Source: Chlamydoabsidia padenii
Lineage: Eukaryota; Mucoromycota; Mucoromycetes; Mucorales; Cunninghamellaceae
Length of the DNA stretch: 64,000 nt
NCBI GenBank assembly: GCA_025330725.1
Contig: JAIWND010000009.1
Span: forward strand, 744,001-808,000
Direction: 5' to 3'
Shown: positions 49,941 through 61,464 of the stretch, in pieces
Numbering within the stretch: the first letter of the stretch is position 1
How the letters are laid out: the number at the start of each line of letters is the position of its first letter
Position numbers and translations under genes: made by a program
The notes under the pieces: generated by a model
Databases searched by the model: none
What the model saw: the letters and a program-made list of their open reading frames with translations, nothing else
What the model was told of the DNA's origin: nothing

Positions 49941-50194
49941 TTGGAGGGAAATAAAGATATTTGGGGGAGGGGGAGGTGCCTCTCTTTTACTTTATCACTT
50001 TTTTTTTTACCCACCATGGAAACGATGGATCAAACCACCCATCGTCGACTTGCCCGGAAACGTTATCGACAAACTTGAATCAGTCATTGGAGGCTGTTAG
50101 GTAAAGTATCAAAGTAAAAAGAGCATGTCTTTTTGTTTGGTAATCAGGACACTAATGCTTCCACTGTAGTCATCGATGAACTCCTATAATCAAC

Positions 50195-50544
50195 ATGAAC
50201 TGGAACAATACTTCTTCTGGTGTATTCTATAAAAAGGTAAGAATATCTTGGTTGGCAGGTTATTGGTTCTGCTTCATTGCACATAACTACTTTTTGATTT
50301 TTATTAGGTACTGTATGCATATATGATAGGTTATCTGCACCGGCATTACATTTGGTAAATATGTTTGTGGAGTAGCAACAAACGTATTCCCATGTGGGTT
50401 TCAAACTCGAGACCGTGATATCCATTCTTGGGTGATCAATATAGTAAGTAAAATCAATAAAACCTTATGCAAAGAAACAGGCCTCTAACTTTCTTTCTTT
50501 TTTTTTTTGTGAATCATATCAAGGTAGAAACTGACTGGTGGTAG
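50195..50544 (+). CDS. Small orphan gene candidate
   Basis: Three blocks (50195-50236, 50330-50443, 50524-50544) join in phase zero to 58 aa: MNWNNTSSGVFYKK, then GKYVCGVATNVFPCGF and DIHSWVINI, ending VETDWW. All junctions have GT-AG sites with a good CTAAC-like branch before the last. Other splice choices are open in other frames, and an in-context ATG at 50016 gives a 20-residue frame upstream, so the true model is unsettled. No family recognised. The strong upstream element supports transcription here. Confidence 0.3.
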
Positions 50545-50981
50545 ACTCGATCATATTTGGTAGAAGGCTTTGTCACCATGATGGAATTGGATTAGTTATA
50601 GTTTAATCCTTGTAATTATAAATGTTAAGACAAATTTAACCAATAAAAAATGATGTATAGATGTAGGGTGATATGTATGAAGGTTATTATCGTACTGTAT
50701 AATACTTTAGTATTTGTAAAGAAAGGAAGGGGGGTGATCTTTGCTTTTTGGTGTCATCCTCTCCCTCTTCCCCTGCCTTCTCCGCCTCCTTCTTTAATGT
50801 CCCTTTGTCTCTTATTATTGTTATATAGCCTATCCACTTTTATTTTATTTTTTAGTCTCTTCTTTTTACTTGTTTGTAAATTCGGTTTTTTATCATCCTT
50901 TGATATTTCCATGTCGTTGATCAATCCATCGACAGATCCAATGCGGTCTGTATCCTCGGTCAATCAAGTAAGGGCGGTTTG

Positions 50982-50996
50982 GCGGGGTTTAAAATT
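50982..50996 (+). promoter_or_regulatory. CGGG-TTT element copy
   Basis: GCGGGGTTTAAAATT, 128 bp upstream of the Bni4-like start. Confidence 0.5.
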
Positions 50997-51109
50997 AGAG
51001 GAATGTTTCTTGGGATAGGATTCATTCTTTGTTTTCCTAACCTCTATATAAATCTACCCATTTCAAGGTTCTTTCTCTTACTTTAAATGGTCTTGATCAA
51101 AAGGACTTT

Positions 51110-53106
51110 ATGATATCTACGCATTCCACACTTTCCACTCCTGAGGAGATATTGGCGCCAATTTCACACCAAGTGTATCATCCTACTGAAACATCATTTC
51201 CTCACACGCCACTATCCATGGTAGAATCAATGCCACTACATAGTGACAACATCGAATCTACTCCTTTAATGGAAAATCATCATGAAAAGACGGAGAATGG
51301 TGTTGGTAATACCGCATTAACAATGACACCTCCTGGTGCACCGTCCTCCCTCTCTTTGATGGCACTAAAATCATCTGTTGACGGAAGAATAGTCGAACAT
51401 GATATCATCATCAATACAATATCAGCAACAGACTCAAGGGACCCTAACAACAAGAAAAAGTCAATCAGATCACGATTCAAAGATGCCCTGAAAATAAAAT
51501 CAATCCGCTGTTTGAAAACGACCACCGAGTCAAAAAGTTCATCTCCCGCCAATTTTTCTTTTTCTCCTTCTTCTTCCACTCCTGCTCCTTCCACAACTCA
51601 ACCCTTTTTTGATAAACGTCATTCTACTTCCTCCTCTTTATTAGATCACACTAAAAAGACCCAATTACAGCAAAAACATGAAAATAAGGCGAAATCTTGG
51701 CACCCACCTTCCACTTTGAAACTTGGCCTGGCACCACAACAAGTCAAAGATGGACACTCTCAACATTACCAGCAACCATCTTTTAAACACGACTTGATAA
51801 ACTCGACGTCTACTCCTGCAACATCAACACAACAAGGTTCCGGCAGCAATAAGAGTAACATTGGCAGCACAACTAGTACTCCAGCCGACTTGTCACCTTT
51901 GCCTACTTCTCGCTTCCTCAACGCCTTCCAGAAACTCTATCAACAAAAGGCCGTAGCGGAAACATCATCTTCAACTAAAAGGACAACAAGGGACGAAAAG
52001 CATTCCACTGCGATAGCTCAGTCGAAAGGCACCACTTCTTTGGCTGATAAAATTAAAACACGATTGAAATCTAATGGTACCTCGGCAAAGTCACCTGGAA
52101 CAACAACACCTTTGGAATCCTCTGCCATGGCTCAATCTTGGTCCAACTTTTCTCAGTCCTTTGTACCTTCTTGCTCGGTGAATTACGCCTCTCAACGCCA
52201 GAATCGACCCTGTAGAACAAGACCAACCTTAACCAGCCTGAAACAACAAAGGGACTCGGACACTTTTGAACAACAGAAACACAAAGTCTGGGTGAAAGGT
52301 AAAAAAAAAAAAAAAAAAAAAGTAACTTTTGGTATGAATACATGGGAAGGAAATTCAATGTTATTTGTGCTTTAGGTCAAACAGCTTGCCCTGAATCCAA
52401 AGGTATGATATCTCCACCCAACAGAAGACTTTCCCAGCCTCCAGTAACAACACCTACATATTCTACTTCGCTAAAGGATCCCCTCATGTTGATCAAACTC
52501 GGACACAATCAAACAACCAGGTTATCAGCACCACCCTCCTCTCGTCATCATCAATATGAAAAGAAGCGTGCGACCGTGGATATGAAATCCAGCCAAGAAA
52601 AAACCATGGTCCCAACAATAAACACCACATCATTAATTCCAACCTCACCTTCACCCACATCCTCAGAAGGTCTCAAAAGTAAACCCATCATCACTAGCAA
52701 CAACAACAACAAGATATCATTATCGTCGTCATCCTCCTCCTCCTCCTTCTCGACATCATCCACGGCCTCCTGCTCATCCACCTCTTATCTATCTGTTTCT
52801 TCAACCCAATCCAACAAGAAGATGGATACACTCAAGATGAGAATAACAAGATCATCATCACCAGGTACGACTCTACTCGGTGGCCTGGGCAAAAAGAAGA
52901 AACTCCGGGTACGATTCCTCACCACGATCACTGTCCAAGATACCTTCTCTAGGCATGATTATGATCGAGCCTCTGATGCTCATGCTGTATGTACAAGACT
53001 CACTCCACCCCTGGCACAACAAATCAAGGATGAACTGAATGTATTCAAATTGGAGGAAATGAAAGTACATCGGCTCTCTCGATGTAATACTCAATTCTTC
53101 TTGTAA
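51110..53106 (+). CDS. Bni4-like protein phosphatase 1 targeting protein
   Basis: Two exons (51110-52298, 52376-53106) give 639 aa. Nearly all is disordered Ser/Thr/Lys-rich sequence. The only ordered block is the last 70 residues, with the PP1-docking RVxF motif (KKLRVRFLTTITVQDTF), then DYDRASDAHAVCTRL, then LAQQIKDELNVFKLEEMKVH and a terminal NTQFF. This C-terminal pattern is that of yeast Bni4/Afr1-type Glc7-binding proteins, which place PP1 at the bud neck to direct chitin synthesis. Start 51110 is chosen over 51087, which opens a 7-codon frame. The family call rests on the C-terminus alone. Confidence 0.78.
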
Positions 53107-53713
53107 TCTAGTATTTAGACTTCCCCTATTATCACTCTCTCTTTTTTTTAATTCTATTTTATTTTAAACATTCATTAATAAAGACCTCTATAATTTGATT
53201 TAAACCATGATGCATTGATGCATGACTTGTGTAACATATCATTTACACCCGCCATCTTTTCATTCTACTTCCAAACTTGTCTCTAAAGACCATAACAGTG
53301 TTAAATAAAACAAAAGAGCTTTTTTATTATTGCATGAATTGAGGTTTTTTTAAAAAAGTATCTACAGTTCCAATTGTATCAACTAGGGAGGAGACATACA
53401 TAAAAGATAAGAGTACAAACAAGTACAACATAAGAGTGATCATAAAATAACATAAGGGAGAAGGGTTGTAGTATAACACACATACTAAAATAAAAGGGGG
53501 GGGATACACACAGAGGGAAGAGGGAAGGCCACAAGTAAGCAACACACATACTTACCAGGAGGGCGCACATCAGTAGTGAAGGAAGGGGGAATGAATGGAA
53601 TTGGGGGATAAACTAGTTTTTCATTGACCATCAGCCAATCGAGAAAAAAAAAAAAAAAAAAAGAAACCCTTCAAGTGATCAAAAGAGTGATAGACACAAT
53701 ATCGGGATTTCAA
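53107..53713. other. Convergent 3' spacer
   Basis: Lies between the 3' ends of the Bni4-like and ankyrin genes. AT-rich with an A-run near 53644 and AATAAA-type signals. An element copy (ATCGGGATTTCAAT, 53701-53714) touches the ankyrin stop codon. Confidence 0.45.
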
Positions 53714-53714
53714 T
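53701..53714 (+). promoter_or_regulatory. CGGG-TTT element at a gene 3' end
   Basis: ATCGGGATTTCAAT abuts and overlaps by one base the stop codon of the minus-strand ankyrin gene, one of the few copies not upstream of a recognised start. Confidence 0.35.
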
Positions 53715-55496
53715 CATGGATCGCCGACCACCAAAAAGGGAGAATGGACCCTATCGAATCTTGAAGGTTTATCCGGTATATTGTAATCAAAAGTCGAGGT
53801 GCCTAGCATAGCCAGATAGAAGAGAGAAGGGTTAGTTTGTGTATTATTATTATTATTTTTTTGAAAAAAAAAAAAGTCATCATCATTATGTATTCCTTAC
53901 GTTGATAACATGCTTTTCCAATTCTTGGGTTAATCCGGTCCAAAGAAGATCGCCTCGAGTCAAATCCATCATGCAATAGTGTGCCACCTACATCCCCCGA
54001 AAAAAAAAAAAGCTAAATTAGTAAACGAAATGAATGATGATAACGCCCGAGATCTTACCATCATTTGGATCCCCATGATCGTCGCTGACTTTCTTTCCAA
54101 AAGAATCCCCATCCTCGTATCCAGTATGAAGCAGCCAAGAAGTAGCACTGTGATGATGTCCCATATTGGTATGACGTGACCTATCGGGGTGATGATGTTT
54201 TCTTGAATCATTATCATCATCATCATCATCGCCGCCACCAGATCCCATAGAAGAATGACTTTCCAAAGTATCACCAGGAGGTGGAACTTGATCTACCGTT
54301 GAGGAATCTACACTTGAAGAGCCACCAGTATCCAACGGTTTACCAGGAGATTCCGCCACAGAAGACTCCGCCGTCATATCAACTCCCGCCCGATCATGCA
54401 TATCATCCCATTGGTCATTCCCGTCCACTAAAAGAGATGCGCATCGTCCGCCATAATCCACCAAGTCAGGAACACCATCACCAGGAACATCGTCGCCATG
54501 ACCCATCAAGTCAGGAACACCATCATCATGATCCAACAAGTCAGGAACGCCATCAACAGGAGCACCATCACCATGACTCATCAAGTCAGGAACACCATCA
54601 TCATGACCCATCAAGTCAGAAACACCATCACCATCATTGCCTTCATAATGATTGTCGGTATTATTATTATCATCATCATTGTCATCATCATCATCATCAT
54701 CGTCTTCTTCATGATCAAAGGTAAGAGGCATAGGAGGTACCATCGCATACACAGTATTTTTCCTGACATGATCATCGTGAAGCAGAGTCGAAGAGTCCCT
54801 ATATCCACCACCATGATAAACTTGCACTGTAGCAGGATGGACCACCAAAGGAGCCGCCGCCTTCACCACCACCTCCTTGATACCTAGAGCCTTTTCAATC
54901 AAACGATGACATTCCTTTCCAGTCACACAACAATTCAAAGGTACCTTGAGTTTCCCATTCGTAGCATCAGGCTTGACCCCCATCTCGAGCAAGAGTTTCA
55001 CCACACGCGGCATTTCCAAGTAACAAGCCAGATGAAGCGATCCATTTCGGGTACCCCACAAATGATTCACAAACAAGGTGCGTTCCTTTTCCGTAGCATG
55101 TTGACGGATCAGTCGAAGCAAGTAAAAAGCAATACCTTCATGGCGATGGAAGAGAGCCAATTGGAGGGCGTTGAGATCAGTACCAGGTTTACCCAAAGTG
55201 GCATGGGCCTCGACGGGGAGTTGGATCACCCGATGCTTGTGAGAGGCAGGATAAAGAGACGCATCATTGGTTAAGCGAGAAGACAAAAGGACTTGAAGTA
55301 CATGGGTCGATCGATTGGGATCTTGACAGAGCTTGATGAGATCTTGTTTGTTATTTTGCCCAATGAGTTGTTGGATCGAGCGCCAGAGACGAGAAGGGGA
55401 ACAACAGGTGGCAGAAGTGCATTTTTGTTTGGCATGGTTAGGTGTGCCTTGAGAGTGATGATGTCCAGGATCAGGTAAAAGAGTTGCAGTTGCCAT
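53714..55496 (-). CDS. Ankyrin-repeat protein with acidic tandem-repeat region
   Basis: Three minus-strand exons (55496-54059, 53987-53901, 53802-53714) give 537 aa. The N-terminal 200 residues hold two or three degenerate ankyrin units: LNALQLALFHRHEGIAFYLL, then NGSLHLACYLEMPRVVKLLL and a PLNCCVTGKECHRLIE unit. The middle is extremely acidic (DDDDDDDD runs from GAT repeats at about 54653-54720) and carries a minisatellite encoding repeats of (D)GVPDLMGHD(D). The C-terminus is disordered with a His/Asp mix. Ankyrin units bind proteins; the partner and role are not inferable. Confidence 0.75.
54440..54650. repeat. Coding minisatellite in the ankyrin gene
   Basis: About six diverged units of 30-42 nt built on CAAGTCAGGAACACCATCA (+ strand), each followed by CATGACC/CATGATCC-type sequence. 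On the coding strand they give GVPDLM-type peptide repeats. An adjoining trinucleotide (CAT/ATC) run at 54653-54720 encodes poly-Asp. Confidence 0.85.
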
Positions 55497-55722
55497 TTAA
55501 GATAAATAACGAATATAATAGTGGAGAGAGTTGGTGTATATAAAGTAAATATAAACGTTGACACAGGTATGAGGTATAGAGTTGTATTATACAAAAAAAA
55601 TATATATATATGTATGGTATAAAACAAGAATACAAGTGATAAAGTTTGGTAGAAAAAGTGATTTCTGAGCGAAAGAAAGAAGTGGAATTAAAATGCGATC
55701 GATCTATTTTATTTATACCCGA

Positions 55723-55738
55723 GCGGCATTTGAATTTT
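55723..55738 (+). promoter_or_regulatory. CGGG-TTT element variant
   Basis: GCGGCATTTGAATTTT, with one mismatch (C for G) in the core, about 230 bp upstream of the ankyrin gene start. Confidence 0.35.
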
Positions 55739-56271
55739 AACCCAGCTTTTGTTTTTACCCCCTTTTTTCTTGTAGATAAGCGCCCGTGACAATTCTGTTG
55801 TGTATGTTACCTATTTTGACATTCAGGAACAGTTTTTTTTTTTTTTTTTTAATTTAGTCAGAATTAGTTGGTTGGCTGGTTGGTTGTTTGTTTGTCTGCG
55901 CTTGTTTGTTTCTTTATTGTCCTTCTATGGAGAACGAGAGAATCAAAATCACTCACCTTTGACTCGGCGTAAAACCAACCAACCATAATCAATGGTGCTA
56001 CATAAAATGTATCTCTACAAAGTGGCAAAAAAAGGGGGGGACGGGATAGTCATCTTCTAGAATAAGAGTGTATGAAAAACAAGGTGGGTTTCGAATTCTT
56101 CATGTGGATAAAAGTAAGATCGAGTCAGTGTCCATCTGTAAAAACTTGCTCTTTTATGGATATATGGAGGAAGAATATGGGTAAACATAAACATTAATCT
56201 ATCTATACAGTTGATTTTGGGGGAACTCTATGTTATTTTGTTTAGATGAAAGAATTCGGGACCATACAGCA

Positions 56272-56286
56272 GCGGGGATTCAATCC
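56272..56286 (+). promoter_or_regulatory. CGGG-ATTCAA element variant
   Basis: GCGGGGATTCAATCC. The same variant recurs at 57198 (GCGGGGATTCAATTC). Confidence 0.35.
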
Positions 56287-57422
56287 ATCGTCCATCATGC
56301 AGATCCTGCCTCCCTAAAAGAATGATATTCATTGTTCTTTCATCTATACCTTATTTTCAGACAACCATCTCATCCAATTGTACCTTGTCATTTAAGGTTT
56401 TGTGGCTATCGAATGACTTTTTTTTTTTTTTTTTTTTTTTTTCCTTTACAAAATAGAGTTCCTGAAAAAAATCGACCGTATTTGGTGTGTCATTTTCTAA
56501 TCCCGATCATCAATTTTGAATCGACTTTGGATGGTATGTATATTATGCAAGGACATGTTCACATACAAAGTAAGACCTTTGAGTTGGGTAATAATGAAAC
56601 GGCTTTATTAGTTTTTGTCATGTTAGATATAGATCGGACCGAAGAAATTGCATGTGGCGCGATCTCGGGAAATAAAATAAAAAGTATTGTGTACCAAAGG
56701 ACTTTTCAATACATTATGGAAAGCATCATGAGAATCTTTATCTATATTTAAGGTTTCTGTTTTCGATCCTGCTTGATTTTGATGAGAGGGTGCGATCGGG
56801 AGAGACCGCTCTGGTTTAAATATTCACGACCCGCTTTATGCGCTCATTTGATAGTCACCATGTAACTGAAAGGGTCCCTGATGAATGAGGACTTTAATTA
56901 ATCAACTTTCATTAACTATGCATACTATTTCATTTTCATTTCAAAGAAAAGACTATAATAACTGACTTTGATCAAACGAGTCATGGGTATCTTCTTACTA
57001 TACGCCTTTATCTATATATTTCCAGTCAGGATTATGATTTAATCTTTTACTCACCTGAATCTTGTCCACATTTATACATACTGAAATAACAAAACAAACA
57101 AACAAATAATAATAAAGCATTTATTATGTGTTCCAGGGTGGCAACTGTATCCTTTTTCTGTCATTTCATTTGTACCTAGATCTACCATCGATCGGAGGCG
57201 GGGATTCAATTCTTGAATCTGGCTGTGATGATCTTTTTCTTAAAATGTGACACGCACGCTGTAGTTTAAACCCATCGTTCTTTTAATCGTCGTTTGATCA
57301 TCATCATCATCATCTTGTCAAGAAAGAAAAACATTGTTTGATAGAGTAAGCTATTCATAGACAGTAATGGATGACTCAACCACTCAAACTTGGAAGCCTA
57401 CCAGTGAAAGGGTACCATATAA

Positions 57423-57435
57423 TTCAAATCCCGAT
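57423..57435 (-). promoter_or_regulatory. CGGG-TTT element copy (reverse)
   Basis: TTCAAATCCCGAT on +, about 160 bp upstream of the membrane-protein start at 57594. Confidence 0.5.
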
Positions 57436-57593
57436 AGTGTTTGAAAAACAAGGCTTTTCTCCCCTCTTCTTTGTCCCTGTTCCTCTTTTTATTAATTCTA
57501 TTTGACAATTGGTTAAACAGCACAGAAACAGACAACATTACAGTATCTTTATATCAAATAGGGGCTTATTTTACAACACTGCCTATCAAACCA

Positions 57594-58397
57594 ATGAAGG
57601 ATTCTCTACTCAAGCTCTTTAGCTCTGTTCGACTTGTGGAAGAGGTCTCACGACCTTTAGCAACCTCTCCTCAGCGATCGCTGTCAACATTCTCACCAGA
57701 CCAACACAATAGTATCGATATTTTATTTGCAGCAGAACATATAATGCCTTTAACAGTATTGACACCGTCTGCTTCAACCGAATCACCATTATCGTATGTC
57801 GATCTTCACTTTCAGCAACCTTTTGACTCGGCACCTATACTTTACGACAGTGCTGACACTATTACTTTAACTGCTCAACCCAACTTGGCAACAACTCCAT
57901 TTAAATGTACTAGTAATCGCCGCCATCCGCGCCTCATGATCGACGCCAACCATCTTCATGCACAAGAACAAACCGACCGGAATGAAAGCACAGGCTGGAA
58001 ATTAAAGACATCACAGACACTCTTGTGTTTATGGCCTCTACCTGTTCTGACACGATCGACTCTACTTCTCTCGGCCTTGGTATCTATACTGAATGCAACT
58101 CTATGGATTCCACTCACCTGCTCATCACCCAAGCTAGTCCTCTTCCGGTGGGAAATCATTCTGTCTCCATTCTTGTTTGACTTTGATTTACAAAACGTGC
58201 TTTTGTTTGGCTGGAATATCTTGATCTTGGGATTACTTGAAGCATCACTGTCGCCTTCATTGGGTGGTTCTCGCTCATTGGGTCGAATCGTTTCTGCCAT
58301 CGTATTTACTGTTTGTGCTCTTCATCAAGGTCTGGGATGGGCTCTTGCTACATTATTCTCTAGTGACGAAATACATGAATGTAATCAAGGTAAAACG

Positions 58398-58429
<32 letters not shown>

Positions 58430-58950
58430 TCATGTCATGACATGTCATGTCAACTAATACTGTCTCTTTATCTATAGGATTGGCACCCTTCTTATTTGCA
58501 TTACTCATGATTCAATCGGCCAACATGGATGACAAGTATATGTTGATAAATGGCAACAAAGACGACGATACTCTATACAAATTGACTATCCGGAAGGTGT
58601 TTTTACAACTAATCATGTTACTGGTGAACTGTATGGTGAAGAATATACTCTGGTGGTCACTGACTGGGCTCGCGGTTGGGTATGTGGCAACGATCTTGAT
58701 TCAAATGACGTGGTTGCTGCGGGATGATACTGGCTATTATCACTTGATCCATCCTTTTAAAGATCAAGAACAAGGCAGTACAGACGGCTTGGGTGAAAAA
58801 ACAAACGGTGCCTCATGGAATGGCTGCTTGAACCCTACTGAAAGAATACCTCACTGGCGAATCCTTTGGTCAGTTGTGAAAGGAGGAACAGTCATGATGA
58901 TGATCACTCTATCACTCTTGTTGCTCTTCAATTCTTATTATATCCGGTGA
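57594..58950 (+). CDS. Polytopic membrane protein of unknown function
   Basis: Two exons (57594-58389, 58478-58950) give 422 aa. A polar N-terminal 130 residues is followed by about seven hydrophobic segments, including TLLLSALVSILNATLWIPL, NVLLFGWNILILGLLEASL and FLQLIMLLVNCMV. The RWEIILSPFLFDFDLQNVLL block faintly recalls the first rhomboid-like helices of UBAC2/Dsc2-type pseudoproteases, but no catalytic Ser-His pair is seen; this is only a suggestion. Open frame extends upstream of 57594 without an ATG, so this start is chosen. The frame stops at TGA 58948-58950 but stays open beyond it (see findings). Confidence 0.65.
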
Positions 58951-59515
58951 TACATCAATATAGGACTTGACGCCTTGATTAGTGACGATCGGAAATACAA
59001 GCAAAAGGAATTCCATTATGGTTTGGTGACATGTCTTTGTAAGTTGATTGCATTATGTTATATGGACAAATCACTCACTTTTATCTTTTTGTATTTATAG
59101 ATTTGGTTATCCAGATATGATTACGATTTGATAGAAACGATCAAGGCATTCTCTCTCTTTTGGTTATGTGGTTGGATCTCTATTTATTCATGTATGCTCT
59201 AGACTCGCTCTACTTTTTATCCCTCTTCATCTACTTTATACCATACATATCATTACCATTACTATCTTTATAATAAAATGTAAACTATTAATCTTTTTAT
59301 ATAATGGCATCACACGTAAAAAGTGGAATCATGCCAAAAATTGATATTACAACAGGCAGTTTCCCCTGTCGATGAAAATAATCAACCATAAGGCACAAAA
59401 TTATCACCTTCAGACACTTCCTGGATAGTAAATGATAGGCTTATCATAGGGATACAATGTTAATATGGATATGCAACAATGATAGTATGTTTGCCTTCGT
59501 GAAGAATCAATACGT

Positions 59516-59531
59516 CGGGTTTTCAATTTAC
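59516..59531 (+). promoter_or_regulatory. CGGG-TTT element variant
   Basis: TCGGGTTTTCAATTTA, about 75-85 bp upstream of the small candidate gene at 59603. Confidence 0.4.
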
Positions 59532-59602
59532 GGGGTGAAGGATTAAAAGGTGAGGGGAAAAAAAAAAAAGTTGATCCTCTTTTACATTCTTTACTCTCTC
59601 GA

Positions 59603-60052
59603 ATGATTAAATCATACCAATCTCAACTAACCAACGAATCCCGCACAATTGTTGCTTCTCATATGTTAAAGAAAGCATCTATTGAACGACACAAACAAAG
59701 GTAAAAAAAAGCAATGTATGCCATTAAACACTTTACTCATTCTACTTTACTTTTGTACGAACTAGGGTATCAAACACAGAGCACCACTTCCTTTAGAAGT
59801 GACAAGATGTTGGGACATTCTATTCGGTAGGTAAAAAAAGAAAAAGAGTAGCAAGTGATAATAACAGTGTAGCATTACTCACGTTTTACTTTATTAAAGG
59901 ATACATCATGGTAGCGATTACGAACTAACTTTTGTTTGATATGAACTTGTAACAACAATTTTAAAACAGTGACATTCCATTACTGAAGATAACAGCCATG
60001 GTTTTGCAACTACTTGAACTGGACAAAGCAACTATCATATCAATGGTAAGTC

Positions 60053-60101
<49 letters not shown>

Positions 60102-60447
60102 CATGCTGAAGAACAAGGATTCTGACTGTGTGTCTCCTGATCAAAATCGAGTGGGCAACAATTAAAAACAACGACTAGTAAGACTGACGAAGTAATGATT
60201 TAGTAGGCTCAATAGGTACCAACAACAAATCCATCCTTTACTCATTTTTTAACATGATAGATATAAAAACAACACTAATAATCCTGGGATGGGACTGGAT
60301 CAAAAGATGAAGAATCGATTACATTGGTAACAACAAGGAAAAAAAGAAAGGTTATGTATTTGGATCTGTCTACTTGGGCTAACTAATGAATGCCATTATA
60401 GGTCCCTTCCATCTCTCTATGGCCAAGTCTTCAAGATTCCAATGTGA
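59603..60447 (+). CDS. Small spliced gene candidate, C-terminus unresolved
   Basis: Exons 59603-59700, 59782-59826 and 59970-60045 join in phase to SYQSQLTNESRTIVASHMLK, KASIERHKQRSTTS, SFRSDKMLGHSIRD and IPLLKITAMVLQLLELDK, then end ...IISM at a GTAAGT donor. The next intron begins with an A46 run. A 27-nt exon at 60152-60178 would give WATIKNND and stop. Alternatively, further blocks (about 60261-60447) read NNTNNPGMGLDQKMKNRLHW and SLPSLYGQVFKIPM but are out of phase with it. Family not recognised. The element at 59516 supports a real start. Confidence 0.4.
60054..60099. repeat. A46 homopolymer in an intron
   Basis: A run of 46 adenines starting eight bases after the splice donor of the small candidate gene. 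Confidence 0.95.
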
Positions 60448-61360
60448 TGGCAATAATATGTAGTTTAATATAAATTGATTTATAGTGATATAGTATATAG
60501 TCAAGATGATAGTGTACTGTAGATTAACAATTATACATATAATAAAATAAACAATAGCACAGTATCCCAGTATACCCTTTTTAACCTTTTCGTCTTTACT
60601 CTTCCTTTAATCAAGCCAGCCTGTTTCATGTATGACCATGGATGATTCAGTATTAACAAAGAGACTCAACGACTTTTTATTTTGATTCCTCAAAAAGGTA
60701 ATATGGCCCCATGACAACAAAGGAGTGGAAAAAAGTAAAAGTGGCGTTTCTTAAAAAAAAAAAAAAATGCTTTTCCTTCTTTATTGTATTCCCAGGCTTA
60801 TTGTAGTGGTGGGGTATACATTTTACTCATTTAGCGAGTAGATGCTAGGACTAGATTAAATAAATATGTTATGTCTTTGCTATGCTGACCTTAATAAAGA
60901 TAATTTTATACCATCACACGTCTTTTATTCGAATATTACCCATACATTTTTGAGTTTTGTTCGAAATGGGGGAGGGGAATCCGGTTGTGGGCAGAAAATC
61001 CTTGTAGGAGAAACGCAGGGTAACGCCTTCAAGGCGAATACTCACTTACCATTTCTGGCACCATCCGATCAAACAAGAATCTTGGAGTGGGGGGGGGAAC
61101 AGTACTAATCGCCATAGTCGAGTGGGATGAATACCCCCTGTTTTTAGCCTTTATATGGGTCGATCGGAATCGGGTGAGAAAACCTATACAAGGAGCAGAA
61201 AGATGGATCAAGGTCATTTTCTTGTTCAAAACACGATATTCTGATTATTATGACCAAACCAATTGCATACTATGTAATGACATTAAAATTGAACACAGTG
61301 TTCTTCTTTTACCAAATGATTTATGTGATAGTGGCCTTTTTCTGCATGATCAAATCGAAT
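60448..61360. other. Spacer
   Basis: AT-rich with AATAAAATAAA near 60540 and a G-run near 61089. No coding signal accepted. Confidence 0.4.
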
Positions 61361-61380
61361 GCGGGATTTGAACATTATAT
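61361..61380 (+). promoter_or_regulatory. CGGG-TTT element, strong copy
   Basis: GCGGGATTTGAACATTATAT, about 105 bp upstream of the ATG at 61465 and about 700 bp upstream of the ceramidase start. Confidence 0.5.
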
Positions 61381-61464
61381 TTTGAGGCCAACCAGCGGCG
61401 ACCTTTCTCTCTTTCTCTTTCTCTTCCTTTTTTTTTTTTTTTTTTTTTAAGCCAACAAATAAAA

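Larger units (their letters stand above)
55497..57593. other. 2.1-kb spacer between ankyrin and membrane-protein genes
   Basis: Holds element copies at 55723, 56272, 57198 and 57423, a T29 run near 56419-56443 and a roughly 100-codon open stretch (about 56446-56751) after a possible splice acceptor. No complete gene could be built. Several element copies without recognised genes suggest undetected transcripts or decayed loci. Confidence 0.4.

Noticed and set aside
54281..55274. Plus-strand frames opposite the ankyrin gene
   Set aside because: His/Gln-rich antisense products of the acidic minisatellite; the minus strand has the ankyrin motifs and consistent introns.
57441..57593. Upstream extension of the membrane protein to 57441
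   Set aside because: Begins with TTG in a pyrimidine-rich leader right after the promoter element; the first ATG is 57594.
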